Positions 42,473 to 53,999 of a stretch of DNA of 64,000 nt are shown piece after piece. Every line of letters starts with the position of its first letter. Positions within the stretch are counted from its first letter, which is position 1. A program made the translations under genes and the position numbers. The notes below the pieces were generated by a model. That model saw only the letters and a program-made list of their open reading frames with translations. It ran no database searches and was not told where the DNA came from. Source of the DNA: Azospirillum ramasamyi. GTDB taxonomy: Bacteria; Pseudomonadota; Alphaproteobacteria; Azospirillales; Azospirillaceae. The DNA lies in contig NZ_CP029833.1 in the NCBI RefSeq assembly GCF_003233655.1, forward strand, positions 372,001 to 436,000, read 5' to 3'.

Positions 42473-44158
42473 TTACGCCGCTTTCACATCCCCGTTCGCC
42501 TGCTGGCGAACCTCGCCCAGGAAGCGGTCGACCTCGGCCGCCAGCGCGCGGGTCTGGCCGGACAGGCCGCGGGCGGCGTCCTGGACGCCCAGCGCGGTGC
42601 TGCCGGCGCTCTCCGCCGTGTGGGCAAGTGCCGCGATGGTCGCCGACACGTCCTGGGTGACCGCCGCCGCCGTCTCCACCGCCCGCGCGATCGCCTTGGT
42701 GGCGGCGTTCTGTTCCTGCACCGACCGGGTGATGGTGCCGGCGATGCCGTCGATCTCGGTGATGGTGCTGCCGATGGTGCCGATGGCGTCGGCCGCCTCG
42801 CGGGTCACCGACTGCATGGCGTTGACCTGGGCGGCGATCTCGTCGGTCGCCTTGGCGGTCTGGTCGGCCAGACCCTTCACCTCGGTCGCCACCACGGCGA
42901 AGCCCTTGCCGGCCTCGCCGGCCCGCGCCGCCTCGATGGTGGCGTTGAGCGCCAGCAGGTTGGTCTGCTTGGCGATGGCGTGGATCAGCCCGACCACCTG
43001 GCCGATGCGCTCGGCATTGGCGATCAGCCCCTGCACCGTGGCGTTGGTGCGGTCGGCGTGGGACACCGCCTCCCCGGCGATGCGGGCGGAATGGCCGACC
43101 TGTTCGGAGATGCCGCCGATGGAGCCGGCCAGTTGGGTCGCCGCCGCCGCGGCGGAGCGGACGTTGGACTGGATGTCATCCGATTCGCGGGCGACGTTGC
43201 GGGTCTGGCTCGACGCCTCCCCCACCACCACCGCCATGCGGTCGGCGCTGTCGGCCATGCCGGATGCCGACTCGGCGATGCCCTCCACCAAGCGCTTCAC
43301 CGTGCCCTGGAAACGGTCGGCGAGGTCGAGCAATGCTGCGCGCTTGGCCTCCTCCGCCTTGGCGTCGGCTTCGGCCTGGGCCGCGTGCATGCGGTCGATG
43401 GCGCGGGCGTTGTCGCGGAAGACGGTGACGGAGCCGGCCATCGCGCCGATCTCGTCGGAGCGGCCGGTGCCGGGCACCTCCACCGTGGTGTCGCCGCCGG
43501 CGAGCCTCGCCATCGCCGCCGACATGGCGCGCAGCGGGCGGATGACGATGCGGCCGAGCAGGACGTTCAGCAGGCCGATCTGAACCGCCAGGGCGATCAG
43601 GCAGATGGCGATCTGGTTGCGCATCTGGGTGGCGATGGCGTCGATCTGCTGGTCCAGGCTCCAGGCGATCTGCAGGGCGCCGACCAGCCGGTTGCTCTTG
43701 CCGGTCACCACCGGCACCGTCACGACGATGTGGCCTTTGGCCGAACGGGTCTGCGCCCCTTTGCCGGCCAGAACCGCCTCGACCAGATCCTGGTCGGCCT
43801 TCAGGTCGTATCGGGCGAAGCGCGGGTTGGAAAAATCGGCCAGCGTGCCCGATGCGCTCGCGGCGCGCAGCGAGGCCAGCTGCACCTCGCCGCTGTCGGC
43901 CAGCGGCATGAACTCCGTCTCGATGGAGGCGCCGTCGCCGGCGACGAAGCTGGTCTTGGTGGCATTCGCCAGCATGTCCGTCTTGACGCGGGCGTCTTGC
44001 GTGGCCAGCCGCACCGCGTCGTCATACTGCATCTTGGCCTGCAGCCCCATGATGACGACGAAGCCGCCGACGATGGCCGCGACGAAGGCCGCCGTCACCT
44101 TGCGGCCGATACTCCGGAACCGACGCGGCCGGGATACGGCCGCCTTGTCCACTGCCAT
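42473..44158 (-). CDS. Methyl-accepting chemotaxis protein
   Basis: A 561-residue membrane chemoreceptor. TM1 (about 17-40: [20 protein letters not shown]), a roughly 120-residue periplasmic sensor (about 41-165), TM2 (about 168-188: [20 protein letters not shown]), HAMP (about 188-245: [20 protein letters not shown]) and a signalling domain with the hairpin tip [46 protein letters not shown] stands 8 nt before the ATG at 44158, which fixes the start. It lacks a C-terminal CheR-binding pentapeptide. The ligand is unknown. Stand-alone gene. Confidence 0.93.
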   Translation of the reverse strand: MAVDKAAVSRPRRFRSIGRKVTAAFVAAIVGGFVVIMGLQAKMQYDDAVRLATQDARVKTDMLANATKTSFVAGDGASIETEFMPLADSGEVQLASLRAASASGTLADFSNPRFARYDLKADQDLVEAVLAGKGAQTRSAKGHIVVTVPVVTGKSNRLVGALQIAWSLDQQIDAIATQMRNQIAICLIALAVQIGLLNVLLGRIVIRPLRAMSAAMARLAGGDTTVEVPGTGRSDEIGAMAGSVTVFRDNARAIDRMHAAQAEADAKAEEAKRAALLDLADRFQGTVKRLVEGIAESASGMADSADRMAVVVGEASSQTRNVARESDDIQSNVRSAAAAATQLAGSIGGISEQVGHSARIAGEAVSHADRTNATVQGLIANAERIGQVVGLIHAIAKQTNLLALNATIEAARAGEAGKGFAVVATEVKGLADQTAKATDEIAAQVNAMQSVTREAADAIGTIGSTITEIDGIAGTITRSVQEQNAATKAIARAVETAAAVTQDVSATIAALAHTAESAGSTALGVQDAARGLSGQTRALAAEVDRFLGEVRQQANGDVKAA

Positions 44159-44412
44159 GCTCTTGCCCCTTCCCATGCCGCCTTCGCTCCACTTCGGGCG
44201 TCGTCCTCCAGGGCAATGACCGCCGGCCGCGAGGGCACGGCGATGCACCGCCGGCAGGACCGGCGCTCACTATCGAAGCGTCAACGAATTGCTTGGTTTA
44301 AATACTATTGTAACGACATGCCATGGCTTGCGCCACGATCTTCTTCTCTGACTTTCGGATGCTGCCGATCGTCACAGAAAACCTAAAGTCACGCTTTGGC
44401 CCGGACAAAAGG

Positions 44413-44446
44413 AAGGCGCCGCCGTCACTTTGACGAACGGCGCCTT
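44413..44446 (-). terminator. Terminator hairpin of the liv operon
   Basis: AAGGCGCCG (44413-44421) pairs with CGGCGCCTT (44438-44446), and the inner CGTCA-ctt-TGACG extends the stem. On the minus strand CCTTTTG follows the stem. It lies about 60 nt beyond the stop of the DUF6867 gene and can also stop plus-strand transcription (TTTT at 44445-44448). Confidence 0.75.
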
Positions 44447-44503
44447 TTCATGCCGAGAGTCCGGATTCAGGTCTTTCCGGTCGTGGCTTGTTCCGGTGCC
44501 GGC

Positions 44504-44857
44504 TCAGCCGCGGGCCGGATCGCGCGCCCGCCATGCGAATGGTCCGGCGCGCTCGTAGAGCCAGGGATACTGGTTGACCATGCGGCGGGCGGTGGCGATG
44601 CGGTGGGCGGTCAGGGTGATCAGCGCGATCACCGCGGTGTGGACGGCGAAGCCCCACAGCGACAGCAGCTGCTCGCCGAACAGGCCCCAGGCCAGGAAGC
44701 GGTCGCCCACCCCCAGCAGGAGCGAATAGGCCAGCACGCTCGACACCGGCTTCCACCCCTCCGCCAGGGTCTGGCCGGTCAGCACGCCGCAGCCGCCGAA
44801 CACCAGAACCGTCAGGAACACGAACACCGGAACCGACGAGCCCAGGATCGTCTCCAT
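44504..44857 (-). CDS. Small membrane protein of liv operons (DUF6867-like)
   Basis: A 117-residue protein with about three hydrophobic segments (VFVFLTVLVFGGCGVLTGQT, then LAYSLLLGVGDRFLAWGLFG and WGFAVHTAVIALITLTAHRI) and a basic tail ending VNQYPWLYERAGPFAWRARD. Proteins of this kind (DUF6867) are often found as the last gene of branched-chain amino-acid ABC operons in Alphaproteobacteria. Here it starts 1 nt after the livF stop. It may be an accessory membrane subunit, but its role is not known. The family name is from memory of context and is moderately sure. Confidence 0.7.
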   Translation of the reverse strand: METILGSSVPVFVFLTVLVFGGCGVLTGQTLAEGWKPVSSVLAYSLLLGVGDRFLAWGLFGEQLLSLWGFAVHTAVIALITLTAHRIATARRMVNQYPWLYERAGPFAWRARDPARG

Positions 44858-44858
44858 C

Positions 44859-45569
<711 letters not shown>

Positions 45570-45572
45570 GGC

Positions 45573-46466
45573 TCAGGCCCCCTTCTGCGCTTCTTGCGGC
45601 ATGTTCAGGTCGGCCGCCACCTCCGGCGGCAGCGCCTCGTCCTCGTCCTCGCCCAGATAGGCGCGGATCACCGCCGGGTCGTTCTTCACATGCTCCGGAT
45701 CGCCGTCGGAAATCTTCCGGCCATAGTCCAGCACCACCACATGGTCGGAAATGCGCATCACCACGCTCATGTCATGCTCGATCAGCAGCACGCCCGTGCG
45801 GTGCCCCTGCGGGGTCTGGACGTCGCGGATGAAGGTCAGGATCTCGGCCAGCTCCGCCGACTCGCGCGGGTTCAGCCCGGCCGCCGGCTCGTCCAGGCAG
45901 AGCAGGACCGGCTCCGAGCACATCGCCCGCGCGATCTCCAGGCGGCGCTGGGCGCCATAGGGCAGGTTGCCGGCCTCCCAGTCGGCGAACTCGGTCAGAC
46001 GCACCCGGTCCAGCCAGTATTTCGCCAGCTCCACCGCATCGTGCTCGGCCTTGCGGTAGCTGGGCAAGCCCAGCAGCCCGGCGATGGCGAATTTGGAGGC
46101 GCGCATCAGCTTGTTGTGCTGGGCGACGATCAGGTTCTCCAGAACGCTCATGCCGCTGAACAGCCGGATGTTCTGGAAGGTGCGCGCCACCCCGGCCAGC
46201 TGGGCGATGCGGTAGCCCGGCATCCGCTCCAGCAGGAACTCCCGGCCCTCCGGGTGGCGCAGCGTCAGCCGGCCCACGGTGGGGGTGTAGAAGCCGGTGA
46301 CGCAGTTGAACAGCGTGGTCTTGCCGGCGCCGTTCGGGCCGATCAGCGCGGTGATCTCGCCGGCCCGCGCCTCGAACGACACGTCGTTGTTCGCCACCAG
46401 ACCGCCGAAGCGCATGGTCAGGTGTTCGACGGTGAGCAGGGGCTTTTCACTCATGACGGCGCTCAT
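45573..46466 (-). CDS. livG: Branched-chain amino-acid ABC transporter ATPase LivG
   Basis: A 297-residue ATPase, about 40 residues longer than E. coli LivG because of an acidic C-terminal tail ([20 protein letters not shown]). Walker A is [10 protein letters not shown], the LivG marker is [17 protein letters not shown] and [20 protein letters not shown], the signature is [20 protein letters not shown], and Walker B is [14 protein letters not shown] chose ATG 46466 because it overlaps the livM stop as ATGA; a second ATG four codons downstream is possible. Confidence 0.95.
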   Translation of the reverse strand: MSAVMSEKPLLTVEHLTMRFGGLVANNDVSFEARAGEITALIGPNGAGKTTLFNCVTGFYTPTVGRLTLRHPEGREFLLERMPGYRIAQLAGVARTFQNIRLFSGMSVLENLIVAQHNKLMRASKFAIAGLLGLPSYRKAEHDAVELAKYWLDRVRLTEFADWEAGNLPYGAQRRLEIARAMCSEPVLLCLDEPAAGLNPRESAELAEILTFIRDVQTPQGHRTGVLLIEHDMSVVMRISDHVVVLDYGRKISDGDPEHVKNDPAVIRAYLGEDEDEALPPEVAADLNMPQEAQKGA

Positions 46467-47971
46467 TTCGCGGCTCCCGTCGCGGCGGGGGGCTTGTTGC
46501 CGCCATGGGAGCCGCCATGCAGGAGGATGGTCGGGTCGCGGTGGGCCAGCAGGCCGCGCGGACGCCACAGCATGATCAGCACCATGCCGCCGCCGAAGGC
46601 CAGCATGCGGTAGTCGGCCAGCTCGCGGAACGCCTCGGGCAGGCCGATCACCAGCAGCGTGGCGACCACCACGCCGATCTGGCTGCCCATGCCGCCCAGC
46701 ACCACGATGGCCAGGATGATCGCCGACTCGATGAAGGTGAAGCTCTCCGGGCTGATGAAGCCCTGGCGCGTGGCGAAGAAGGAGCCGGCGAAGCCGCCGA
46801 ACATCGCGGCGATGGCGAAGGCCGCCAGCTTCATGTTGGTGCGGTTGATGCCGAGCGAGGCGCAGGCGATGTCGTCCTCGCGCAGGGCCTCCCACGCCCG
46901 GCCCAGCGGCAGCTTGCGCACCCTCAGCGTGAACAGGTTCACCACCAGCGCCAGGGCCAGGATGAGGTAGTAGAGGAAGATGATGCGGTGCAGCGGCGAG
47001 AATTCCAGCCCGAACATCTCGTGGAAGGCGGCCATGCCGTCGGCCGGGCTGCGCGAGAAGTCGGCGATGCCGAAGAAGCTCGGCCGCGGAATGCCGGAGA
47101 TGCCGTTGGGCCCGCCGGTGAACTGGTACCAGTTGACCAGGATGATGCGGATGATCTCGCCGAAGCCCAGGGTGACGATGGCGAAATAGTCGCCGCGCAG
47201 CCGCAGAACCGGGAAGCCGAGCAGCACGCCGGAGATGGCGGCGAGCAGGCCGGCCAGCGGCAGGCAGACCCAGAAGCTGAGGCCGAAGTAATGGGCCAGC
47301 AGGGCGTAGGAATAGGCGCCGACGGCGTAGAAGGCGACATAGCCGAGGTCGAGCAGGCCGGCCAGCCCGACGACGATGTTCAGGCCCCAGCCCAGCATGA
47401 TGTAGGTCAGCAGCAGGATGCCGATGTCCAGGATCATGCGGTCGGCCATCGGGGTCAGCGGCAGGACGGCGGCGAAGGCGACGGCGACCGGGCCGATGTA
47501 GCGGCTGGCGTGCTGCACCTTGGCGGCGATGCGGTCCATGCGCTTGTCGCGGTCGGCCTGCGACAGCTTGGAGCGGCCGGTGGCCACCGTCAGCGCGGCG
47601 CGGATGGCGATGACGCCGCCGCCCAGCACCAGCACCAGGCGCAGCACCTGGGTCGGCATCGGCAGCAGCAGCCCGACGCCGGCGCAAACCAGCGCCAGGA
47701 TCAGCACCGGCAGCGCCAGGCCATGGCGGATCAGCCCGAGCCCGAGGCGGCCGAGGAAGACCAGGACGATGGAGGCGACGACCTCCTCCGGCCGGGCTTC
47801 GATGCCCAGCCCGGTGGGGCGGTCCACCGTGCGCAGGCCGACCAGCGGCACGGTCAGCAGCAGGGCGACGAAGGCGGCGAGCCCGGCCTCCCTGACGGCG
47901 GCGGCCCAGTCGACGCCGCGCGCCTTGCCGCCCGCGGCGGCGGACGGGACGGTGTTGGAGTGCAGGGTCAT
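46463..47971 (-). CDS. livM: Branched-chain amino-acid ABC transporter permease LivM
   Basis: A 502-residue inner-membrane permease. The C-terminal roughly 320 residues are the standard LivM domain ([60 protein letters not shown] and [20 protein letters not shown]). The first about 180 residues form an extra region with several TM segments ([20 protein letters not shown] and following), typical of the long LivM of Alphaproteobacteria. It starts 5 nt after the livH stop. Confidence 0.95.
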   Translation of the reverse strand: MTLHSNTVPSAAAGGKARGVDWAAAVREAGLAAFVALLLTVPLVGLRTVDRPTGLGIEARPEEVVASIVLVFLGRLGLGLIRHGLALPVLILALVCAGVGLLLPMPTQVLRLVLVLGGGVIAIRAALTVATGRSKLSQADRDKRMDRIAAKVQHASRYIGPVAVAFAAVLPLTPMADRMILDIGILLLTYIMLGWGLNIVVGLAGLLDLGYVAFYAVGAYSYALLAHYFGLSFWVCLPLAGLLAAISGVLLGFPVLRLRGDYFAIVTLGFGEIIRIILVNWYQFTGGPNGISGIPRPSFFGIADFSRSPADGMAAFHEMFGLEFSPLHRIIFLYYLILALALVVNLFTLRVRKLPLGRAWEALREDDIACASLGINRTNMKLAAFAIAAMFGGFAGSFFATRQGFISPESFTFIESAIILAIVVLGGMGSQIGVVVATLLVIGLPEAFRELADYRMLAFGGGMVLIMLWRPRGLLAHRDPTILLHGGSHGGNKPPAATGAAK

Positions 47972-47976
47972 GGCGC

Positions 47977-48882
47977 TTACACCTTCTCGATCTCGGGCCG
48001 GCCGAGCAGGCCGGTGGGCCGGAAGATCAGGACGAGGACGAGGATGGAGAAGGTTGCGACGTCCTTCCATTCGGAGCCGACATAGCCGGACCAGAAGGCC
48101 TCGATCAGGCCGATGACCACGCCGCCGAGCATGGCGCCGGGCAGCGAGCCGACGCCGCCGAGCACGGCGGCGGTGAAGCTTTTCACCCCGGCGAGGAAGC
48201 CGATGTAGAAGTCGATGACGCCGTAGATCAGCAGCACCATCATGCCGGCGACGGCGGCGAGCGCGGCGCCCATGACGAAGGTCAGCGAGATGACGCGGTC
48301 GACGTTGACGCCGAGCAGCCCGGCCATCTTCTTGTCCTGCTCGCAGGCGCGCTGGGCGCGTCCCAGCGAGGTGCGGTTGATCAGCATGGTGAAGCCGACC
48401 ATGAGGACCAGGGTGATGACGATGGTGGCCAGGCGCACGTAGCTGACGGAGACGGCGCCGTCCATCAGGGTGAGGTTGCCGGGCAGGATGGGCTGCAGCG
48501 GCTTGGAGCGGGCGCCCTGGAGGAGCTGGATGTAGTTCTGCAGGAAGATCGACATGCCGATGGCGGAGATCAGCGGCGCCAGCCGGGGCGAGGAGCGCAG
48601 GGGCCGGTAGGCGATGCGCTCGACCGTCCAGCCGTAGACGCTGGTGAACAGCATGGAGGCGAGCAGCATGACCAGCAGGGCCAGAGGCACCCAGGTGATA
48701 CCGAGCGCGCCGATGGCCAGGAAGGTGATCAGCGCCACGAAGGAGCCGATCATGTAAATCTCGCCATGCGCGAAGTTGATCATCCCGATGATGCCGTACA
48801 CCATCGTGTAGCCGATCGCGATCAGGCCGTAAATCGCCCCAAGCGACAAGCCGTTGATCAATTGTTGTAGAAAATAATCCAT
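47977..48882 (-). CDS. livH: Branched-chain amino-acid ABC transporter permease LivH
   Basis: A 301-residue inner-membrane permease with about eight TM segments. Family blocks: [60 protein letters not shown] and [20 protein letters not shown]. The ATG at 48882 follows a GGGAGAAGAG site; a GTG-like or ATG start 6 codons upstream is less good. First gene of the operon livH-livM-livG-livF-DUF6867. The usual substrate-binding gene livK is not found up to ald. Confidence 0.96.
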   Translation of the reverse strand: MDYFLQQLINGLSLGAIYGLIAIGYTMVYGIIGMINFAHGEIYMIGSFVALITFLAIGALGITWVPLALLVMLLASMLFTSVYGWTVERIAYRPLRSSPRLAPLISAIGMSIFLQNYIQLLQGARSKPLQPILPGNLTLMDGAVSVSYVRLATIVITLVLMVGFTMLINRTSLGRAQRACEQDKKMAGLLGVNVDRVISLTFVMGAALAAVAGMMVLLIYGVIDFYIGFLAGVKSFTAAVLGGVGSLPGAMLGGVVIGLIEAFWSGYVGSEWKDVATFSILVLVLIFRPTGLLGRPEIEKV

Positions 48883-48923
48883 CAGGCGCTCTTCTCCCAC
48901 TCTCCCAGATCACCGAATAGGCA

Positions 48924-48979
48924 GGCACTCGAAAACTGGCACTCGAAGCTTTTCAATCGAATCTTGGCACTCGAAACCT
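48924..48979. repeat. Four 14-bp tandem repeats upstream of livH
   Basis: Units GGCACTCGAAAACT (48924), GGCACTCGAAGCTT (48938), a degenerate TTCAATCGAATCTT (48952) and GGCACTCGAAACCT (48966) follow one another without gaps. They lie 42-97 nt before the livH start, in the promoter or leader region. Direct repeats of this length could be a multi-copy activator or repressor site for the liv operon. Confidence 0.7.
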
Positions 48980-49695
48980 GGATTGAGCCGTGTGCGGCGG
49001 CGGAGTTCCGATCCGGATGAACGGGGGAGAACATCCAGGACCAAGGCAGGGGACGCTTGGAACCCCGCCGCCGCACCCGGTTCTTGCCAAAGCCCCGCCG
49101 GATGCGGGATCCGGCGGGGCTTCGGTCAAAGGCGGTATGGGGAACCCTTGCGGGTCTGCATGTGGAGGTCCGGCGTGGTCCGGCGGCCCGAAATCGGACC
49201 GGCGGCCAACAGGACGAACGGCGGCAGGACGAGCGGCGGCATCATCCGGACGCGCGACACTGTCGCGGGGGTGCGGCTCCGCACCCGGGCGGCATTCCGT
49301 CGTTCGGCCATGGTCAACAGCTCCCACTTGCGCGGCACGGCTTGCGGCCGTGGCGTCCCCACCGGCATGGCTGCCGGGCAAACCTGTCGTGAAGCGGCCG
49401 GATCGGACGGAACAGCCGTCCGGCCCAGCCCAGTCGGCGAAAGGCGCCGAGCCTTACCCTGTTCGAATCTGTTCTTGGCCTCACCCCCCGGCACTTTGGT
49501 GCCGGTGGCGGATGCTGCCCTTTTTCTTGTCACAGACAGGTAAAGCAACTTGATCCGTAGGCGCAACACTCTCTTTCCTGCAGCGAAAAAAAACAACATT
49601 CCTCGCGCCGCCATCGCCGATTTCAGAATGAAATTTCTAAAAAGAGAGCGTCGGCCAAATTCCATTCACTTTTCTGTCAACAGCTGTTCACATGT
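48980..49695. other. Gene-free region between livH and ald, with strong hairpins
   Basis: About 0.7 kb with no credible gene; the open frames here have arginine/proline-rich shadow-like translations. Notable are AAGCCCCGCCGGAT-gcggg-ATCCGGCGGGGCTT (49090-49122), a perfect 14-bp stem, and CCGGCAC-TTTG-GTGCCGG (49488-49505). The last 140 bp before the ald stop are AT-rich, with A8 near 49584-49591 and CTCTCTTT/AAAAGAGAG arms. The hairpins may terminate ald read-through or belong to a long liv leader or an unannotated small RNA. Confidence 0.5.
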
Positions 49696-50832
<1,137 letters not shown>

Positions 50833-50986
50833 GCGAGATCTCCTCGATCCAATCCTTCGCCCAAGCGGTTCAGCCCGGTAGTTCAGTTAAGCGCTCCGGC
50901 CGAACGCTCCGGTCCCAAGTGAAACCATCGGTTGGACTGATTGTCTCACAAAAGCCACTATAAGACCGGCGAACGGGGTGAATCTC

Positions 50987-51000
50987 TGCAAAGCCTTGCA
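50987..51000. promoter_or_regulatory. Candidate Lrp/AldR operator between ald and lrp
   Basis: TGCAA-AGCC-TTGCA is a perfect 5-bp inverted repeat, 62 nt before the lrp start and 155 nt before the ald start. GAATC and GATTC-like sequences surround it (50980, 51035). Lrp-family sites are short, AT-leaning inverted repeats, so this is a reasonable but unproven candidate in the 229-bp divergent region. Confidence 0.3.
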
Positions 51001-51061
51001 TGAATCCCCCATAGTGTGCTGGAGCTTTCGCAGAATCCTCCATGTCTTCGAATAAAGTTGC

Positions 51062-51541
51062 ATGCACGCCCTGGACGCCCTGGACCACAAGATCCTGCGC
51101 CTTCTCCGCAAGGACGGCCGGATGAGCAACGCCAAGCTGGCGGCGGAGGTCGGGCTGTCGCCATCGGCCTGCCTGCGCCGCCTGCACATGCTGGAGCATT
51201 CCGGCGTGATCCGCGGCTATACCGCCATCATCGAGACGATGGACGAGGAACGGTCGGTCACCGTCATCGTCCAGATCACGCTGGAACGCCAGACCGAGGA
51301 GTATCTGCGCCGGTTCGACGCCGCCGTCCGCCGCTGCCCGGAGGTGCGGGAATGCTATCTGCTGTCGGGCAGTTCGGATTATCTGCTGCGGGTGGTGGCG
51401 CAGAACCCCGCCGATTACGACCGCATCTACAAGGATTCGCTGTCGCGCCTGCCCGGCGTCCAGCGCATCCAGTCCAGCTTCGCCATCCGCAGCGTCGTGC
51501 GGCCCGGCAGCCGGTCGGCGCTGGAGGACACCGGCGACTGA
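51062..51541 (+). CDS. Lrp/AsnC-family regulator, likely of ald
   Basis: A 159-residue regulator. The N-terminal HTH (about 3-62) has LDALDHKILRLLRKDGRMSN and LAAEVGLSPSACLRRLHMLE. The RAM ligand domain (about 65-150) has VTVIVQITLERQTEEYLRRF, CPEVRECYLLSGSSDYLLRV and PGVQRIQSSFAIRSVV. It is transcribed away from ald across a 229-bp region, the layout of AldR/BkdR-type regulators that activate ald when alanine is present. A strong terminator hairpin follows 9 nt after its stop. Confidence 0.93.
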   Translation: MHALDALDHKILRLLRKDGRMSNAKLAAEVGLSPSACLRRLHMLEHSGVIRGYTAIIETMDEERSVTVIVQITLERQTEEYLRRFDAAVRRCPEVRECYLLSGSSDYLLRVVAQNPADYDRIYKDSLSRLPGVQRIQSSFAIRSVVRPGSRSALEDTGD

Positions 51542-51550
51542 TATCATCGA

Positions 51551-51580
51551 GCATAAAGCCTGACCCATCAGGCTTTATGC
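51551..51580 (+). terminator. Strong terminator after the lrp-like gene
   Basis: GCATAAAGCCTGA-ccca-TCAGGCTTTATGC is a perfect 13-bp stem with a 4-nt loop, followed by TCTTT. It lies 9 nt after the lrp stop and may also stop dinB transcripts arriving from the other side. Confidence 0.85.
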
Positions 51581-51584
51581 TCTT

Positions 51585-51650
51585 TGCCCTCAAACGGCGG
51601 GCGCGGCCGTCCGGCCGCTTGCCTTCGCAGGCATGGGCCTGCGGGGCCGC
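51585..51650 (-). repeat. 66-bp dispersed repeat, copy 2
   Basis: Reverse complement of the element at 38332-38397 with two differences (G to A and C to A when read in the same sense). It ends 5 bp before the dinB stop codon. It contains the GCGGCCG-ga-CGGCCGC palindrome. Both copies stand at 3' ends of genes, read in the direction of those genes. Confidence 0.85.
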
Positions 51651-51654
51651 GTGC

Positions 51655-52842
51655 TCAGCCGAACAGGTCGAGTTCGGGGTCGGGCGCGGTTTCCGGGTGG
51701 GTCAGGTCGGTGCAGCCGATGCCGATCAGGCGGAAGGCGCGGCCGTCCGCCTCGCGCTCCAGCAGGGACAGGCCGGCGGCGAGGATCGCCTCGGGCGAGC
51801 GGGTCGGCTCCACCCGGCGGGAGCGGGTCAGCTGCTGGAAATCCCTGGTCTTCAGCTTCAGCACCACGCTGCGGCCCAGCAGCCCTTCGCGCTCCAGCCG
51901 GCGGGCGACCTTGTCGGCCAGCGGGCGCAGCTCCTGCGCCAGGGCGGGCAGGGTGGTGACGTCCCAGTCGAAGGTTTCCTCCGACGAGATGCTCTTGCTC
52001 GGCGCTTCCGGCGTCACCCGGCGGGAATCCTCGCCGCGGGCATAGTTGAACAGCACCCGGCCCATGGCGCCGTAACGCTTGACCAGCCAATGCTCGTCCT
52101 TGTCCTGCAGGTCGCCGACGCGGGTGATGCCGTCGGCGAACAGCTTGCGCTCCAGCGCCGGGCCGACGCCCCACAGGATGGTGACGCGCTTGGGCGCCAG
52201 AAAGCCCGCCGCCTCCGCCCGGCCCAGCGCCGAGAAGCCGCGCGGCTTGTCGAGGTCCGACGCGATCTTCGCCAGCAGCTTGTTGTAGCTGAGGCCGATG
52301 GAGGCGGTGATGCGCAGTTCCCGCTCGAAGCGGCGGACGATCTCCACCAGCGCCTGGGCCGGGCTGATGCTGAGGCGGTCCTCGACGCCGGTCAGGTCGA
52401 GATAGGCCTCGTCGATGCTGATCGGTTCCACCAGGGGGGTGAAGGCCTCCATGATCGCGCGGGCCCGATGGCCGACCTCTTTGTATTTGGCGATGTCGGG
52501 GCGGATGATGGTGGCGTCGGGGCAGCGGTCCAGCGCCTCGCGGATCGTCATGGCTGAGCGCACGCCGGAGATGCGCGCGACATAGCAGCAGGCGGCCACC
52601 ACCCCGCGATGGTCGTCGCCGCCGACGATCACCGGCCGGCTGGCCAGCTCCGGCCGGTCGCGCTTTTCCACGGTGGCATAGAAGCTGTCGCAGTCGATGT
52701 GGCCGATGGACAGGCTGTGCAGCTCCGCATGGCGGAACAGCCGCCGGCTGCCGCATTTCGGGCAGCGCGTGACGTCGCCCGCTTCTGCGCTTGGCAGGGC
52801 GGCGGCGCAGTCGCGGCAGACGCTGTGCAGGGGCGCGGTCAT
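51655..52842 (-). CDS. dinB: DNA polymerase IV with N-terminal zinc-ribbon-like extension
   Basis: A 395-residue Y-family translesion polymerase. The catalytic residues are Asp50 and Asp52 in IGHIDCDSFYATVEK, and Asp144/Glu145 in ISIDEAYLDLTG. Little-finger and helix-hairpin-helix parts follow (VTILWGVGPALERKLFADGI). The first about 45 residues before the palm are an extension with four cysteines (Cys9, Cys12, Cys27, Cys30; VCRDC and CPKC), like a zinc ribbon, which E. coli DinB lacks. There is no β-clamp motif at the extreme C-terminus as clear as in E. coli (tail ETAPDPELDLFG, where DLFG may serve as one). Usually SOS-controlled; no clear LexA box seen. Confidence 0.93.
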   Translation of the reverse strand: MTAPLHSVCRDCAAALPSAEAGDVTRCPKCGSRRLFRHAELHSLSIGHIDCDSFYATVEKRDRPELASRPVIVGGDDHRGVVAACCYVARISGVRSAMTIREALDRCPDATIIRPDIAKYKEVGHRARAIMEAFTPLVEPISIDEAYLDLTGVEDRLSISPAQALVEIVRRFERELRITASIGLSYNKLLAKIASDLDKPRGFSALGRAEAAGFLAPKRVTILWGVGPALERKLFADGITRVGDLQDKDEHWLVKRYGAMGRVLFNYARGEDSRRVTPEAPSKSISSEETFDWDVTTLPALAQELRPLADKVARRLEREGLLGRSVVLKLKTRDFQQLTRSRRVEPTRSPEAILAAGLSLLEREADGRAFRLIGIGCTDLTHPETAPDPELDLFG

Positions 52843-52913
52843 GATGGCGGCAGCTTAGCAAAGGAGCGCGCAAACCGCCAGCCGATGCGTACAAAGGAAG
52901 AACGTACGGACGA

Positions 52914-53234
52914 TCAGCGTGACGGCGTCTTCGCCCGGTCGCCGGCGGCGATGCGGGACGCGATGGCCTGCAGACCGCCCAGCAGAAGCTTCGTCATCGC
53001 CCAATGATAGAGCGCCGAACCGGCGAGGACCGACAGCAGGGCGCTCCATCCGCCGATCCAGCCGGCGAGCAGGGCCACGACGAGGGAGGCGGCGGCCGAG
53101 ACGATCAGCGCCACCAGGATGGTCAGGCCGTTCGCCCCGTTGATCCGGCCGAGGATCGCCGCCCGCTCCATCGCCGCGGCGCCGAGCAGGAGGATCAGCG
53201 ACAGGGCGAGCGAAAGGCTCAGCAGAAGGAGCAT
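52914..53234 (-). CDS. Small membrane protein of unknown function
   Basis: A 106-residue protein with about three hydrophobic stretches: LLLLSLSLALSLILLLGAAA at the N-terminus, LTILVALIVSAAASLVVALL in the middle and a third near GGWSALLSVLAGSALYHWAM. It ends in a basic tail (GDRAKTPSR). I do not recognise the family; a loose resemblance to MrpF-like small subunits is not convincing. There is no clear ribosome site. It lies 40 nt after the response regulator stop on the same strand and could be the end of that operon. Confidence 0.5.
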   Translation of the reverse strand: MLLLLSLSLALSLILLLGAAAMERAAILGRINGANGLTILVALIVSAAASLVVALLAGWIGGWSALLSVLAGSALYHWAMTKLLLGGLQAIASRIAAGDRAKTPSR

Positions 53235-53274
53235 GGGGGCACCGCAGGGTCGGTCATGGGAGTGAGGTTCATCC

Positions 53275-53946
53275 TCACCGCAGCACGTCGCCGCCCACCG
53301 CCAGCCGGCCGGCGACCACGGCGGCCTGGGTGCGGCTGACCACGTTCAGCTTGCGCAGGATGCTGGAGACGTGGACCTTCACCGTCTGCTCCGACACGTT
53401 CAGCTCGCCGGCGATCTGCTTGTTCAGCTTGCCGTCGACGATCATCGTCAGGATGCGCAGCTGCTGCGGCGATAGGGAGGCGAAGCGGCGGGCGGCCTCG
53501 GCCTCCTCGGCTTCCGATGAGGCGGCGGACAGCGGCGGCGCCCAGGTCTCGCCGGACAGGATGGCGCGGATGGCATCGGCCATCGCCGGCATCGACAGCG
53601 ATTTGGGAATGTAGCCCGAGGCGCCATAGGCCAGGGCCCGGCGGATGGTGTCGGAATCCTGGAGCGCCGACAGGATGGCGACCGGCACGGTCGGGTGGTG
53701 GGCCAGCATCATGAACAGGCCGGCGAAGCCGTGGGTGCCGGGCATGTTGAGGTCGAGCAGCACGAGGTCGATGCGGTCCGGCCGCTCCCCCACCGTGGCC
53801 ATCACCGAATCGAGGTCCGGGCATTCGATCACCCGCACCTCGGGCATCGCCTTGCCCAGCGCGTCGCGCAGCGCCGCCTGGACCAGCGGGTGGTCGTCGC
53901 CGATGACGATGGTCGTTCCTTCTCCCTCTGCGCTGTCCTCGCCCAT
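53275..53946 (-). CDS. LuxR-family (NarL type) response regulator
   Basis: A 223-residue regulator. The receiver (about 12-130) has the phospho-acceptor Asp65 in DLVLLDLNMPG, the acidic pair in VIGDDHPLVQ, and a conserved Lys in YIPKSLSM. The C-terminal HTH (about 155-215) reads LSPQQLRILTMIVDGKLNKQ, IAGELNVSEQTVKVHVSSIL and RKLNVVSRTQA. It is 53 nt downstream of the hybrid histidine kinase, which makes the two a likely pair. Similar kinase-regulator pairs in other proteobacteria control growth on alcohols or organic acids, but the target here is unknown. Confidence 0.92.
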   Translation of the reverse strand: MGEDSAEGEGTTIVIGDDHPLVQAALRDALGKAMPEVRVIECPDLDSVMATVGERPDRIDLVLLDLNMPGTHGFAGLFMMLAHHPTVPVAILSALQDSDTIRRALAYGASGYIPKSLSMPAMADAIRAILSGETWAPPLSAASSEAEEAEAARRFASLSPQQLRILTMIVDGKLNKQIAGELNVSEQTVKVHVSSILRKLNVVSRTQAAVVAGRLAVGGDVLR

Positions 53947-53999
53947 GGCTTCCGCATTCCCCCCATTCGCGGCCGTCCGGCTTTTATCCGGTTCCAGCC

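Noticed and set aside
48938-48955. Sigma-54 promoter (TGGCAC-N5-TTGC)
   Set aside because: TGGCAC is present on the plus strand but the second element is missing and the direction points away from livH.
48924-48979. Plasmid-type iterons
   Set aside because: The 14-bp repeats are few and short, with no rep gene or DnaA box nearby; a promoter element is more likely.
49126-49665. 179-codon minus-strand frame in the liv-ald gap
   Set aside because: Basic, proline-rich, no ribosome site and no family likeness; it runs through the hairpins of the gap. It could only be rescued by proteomics.
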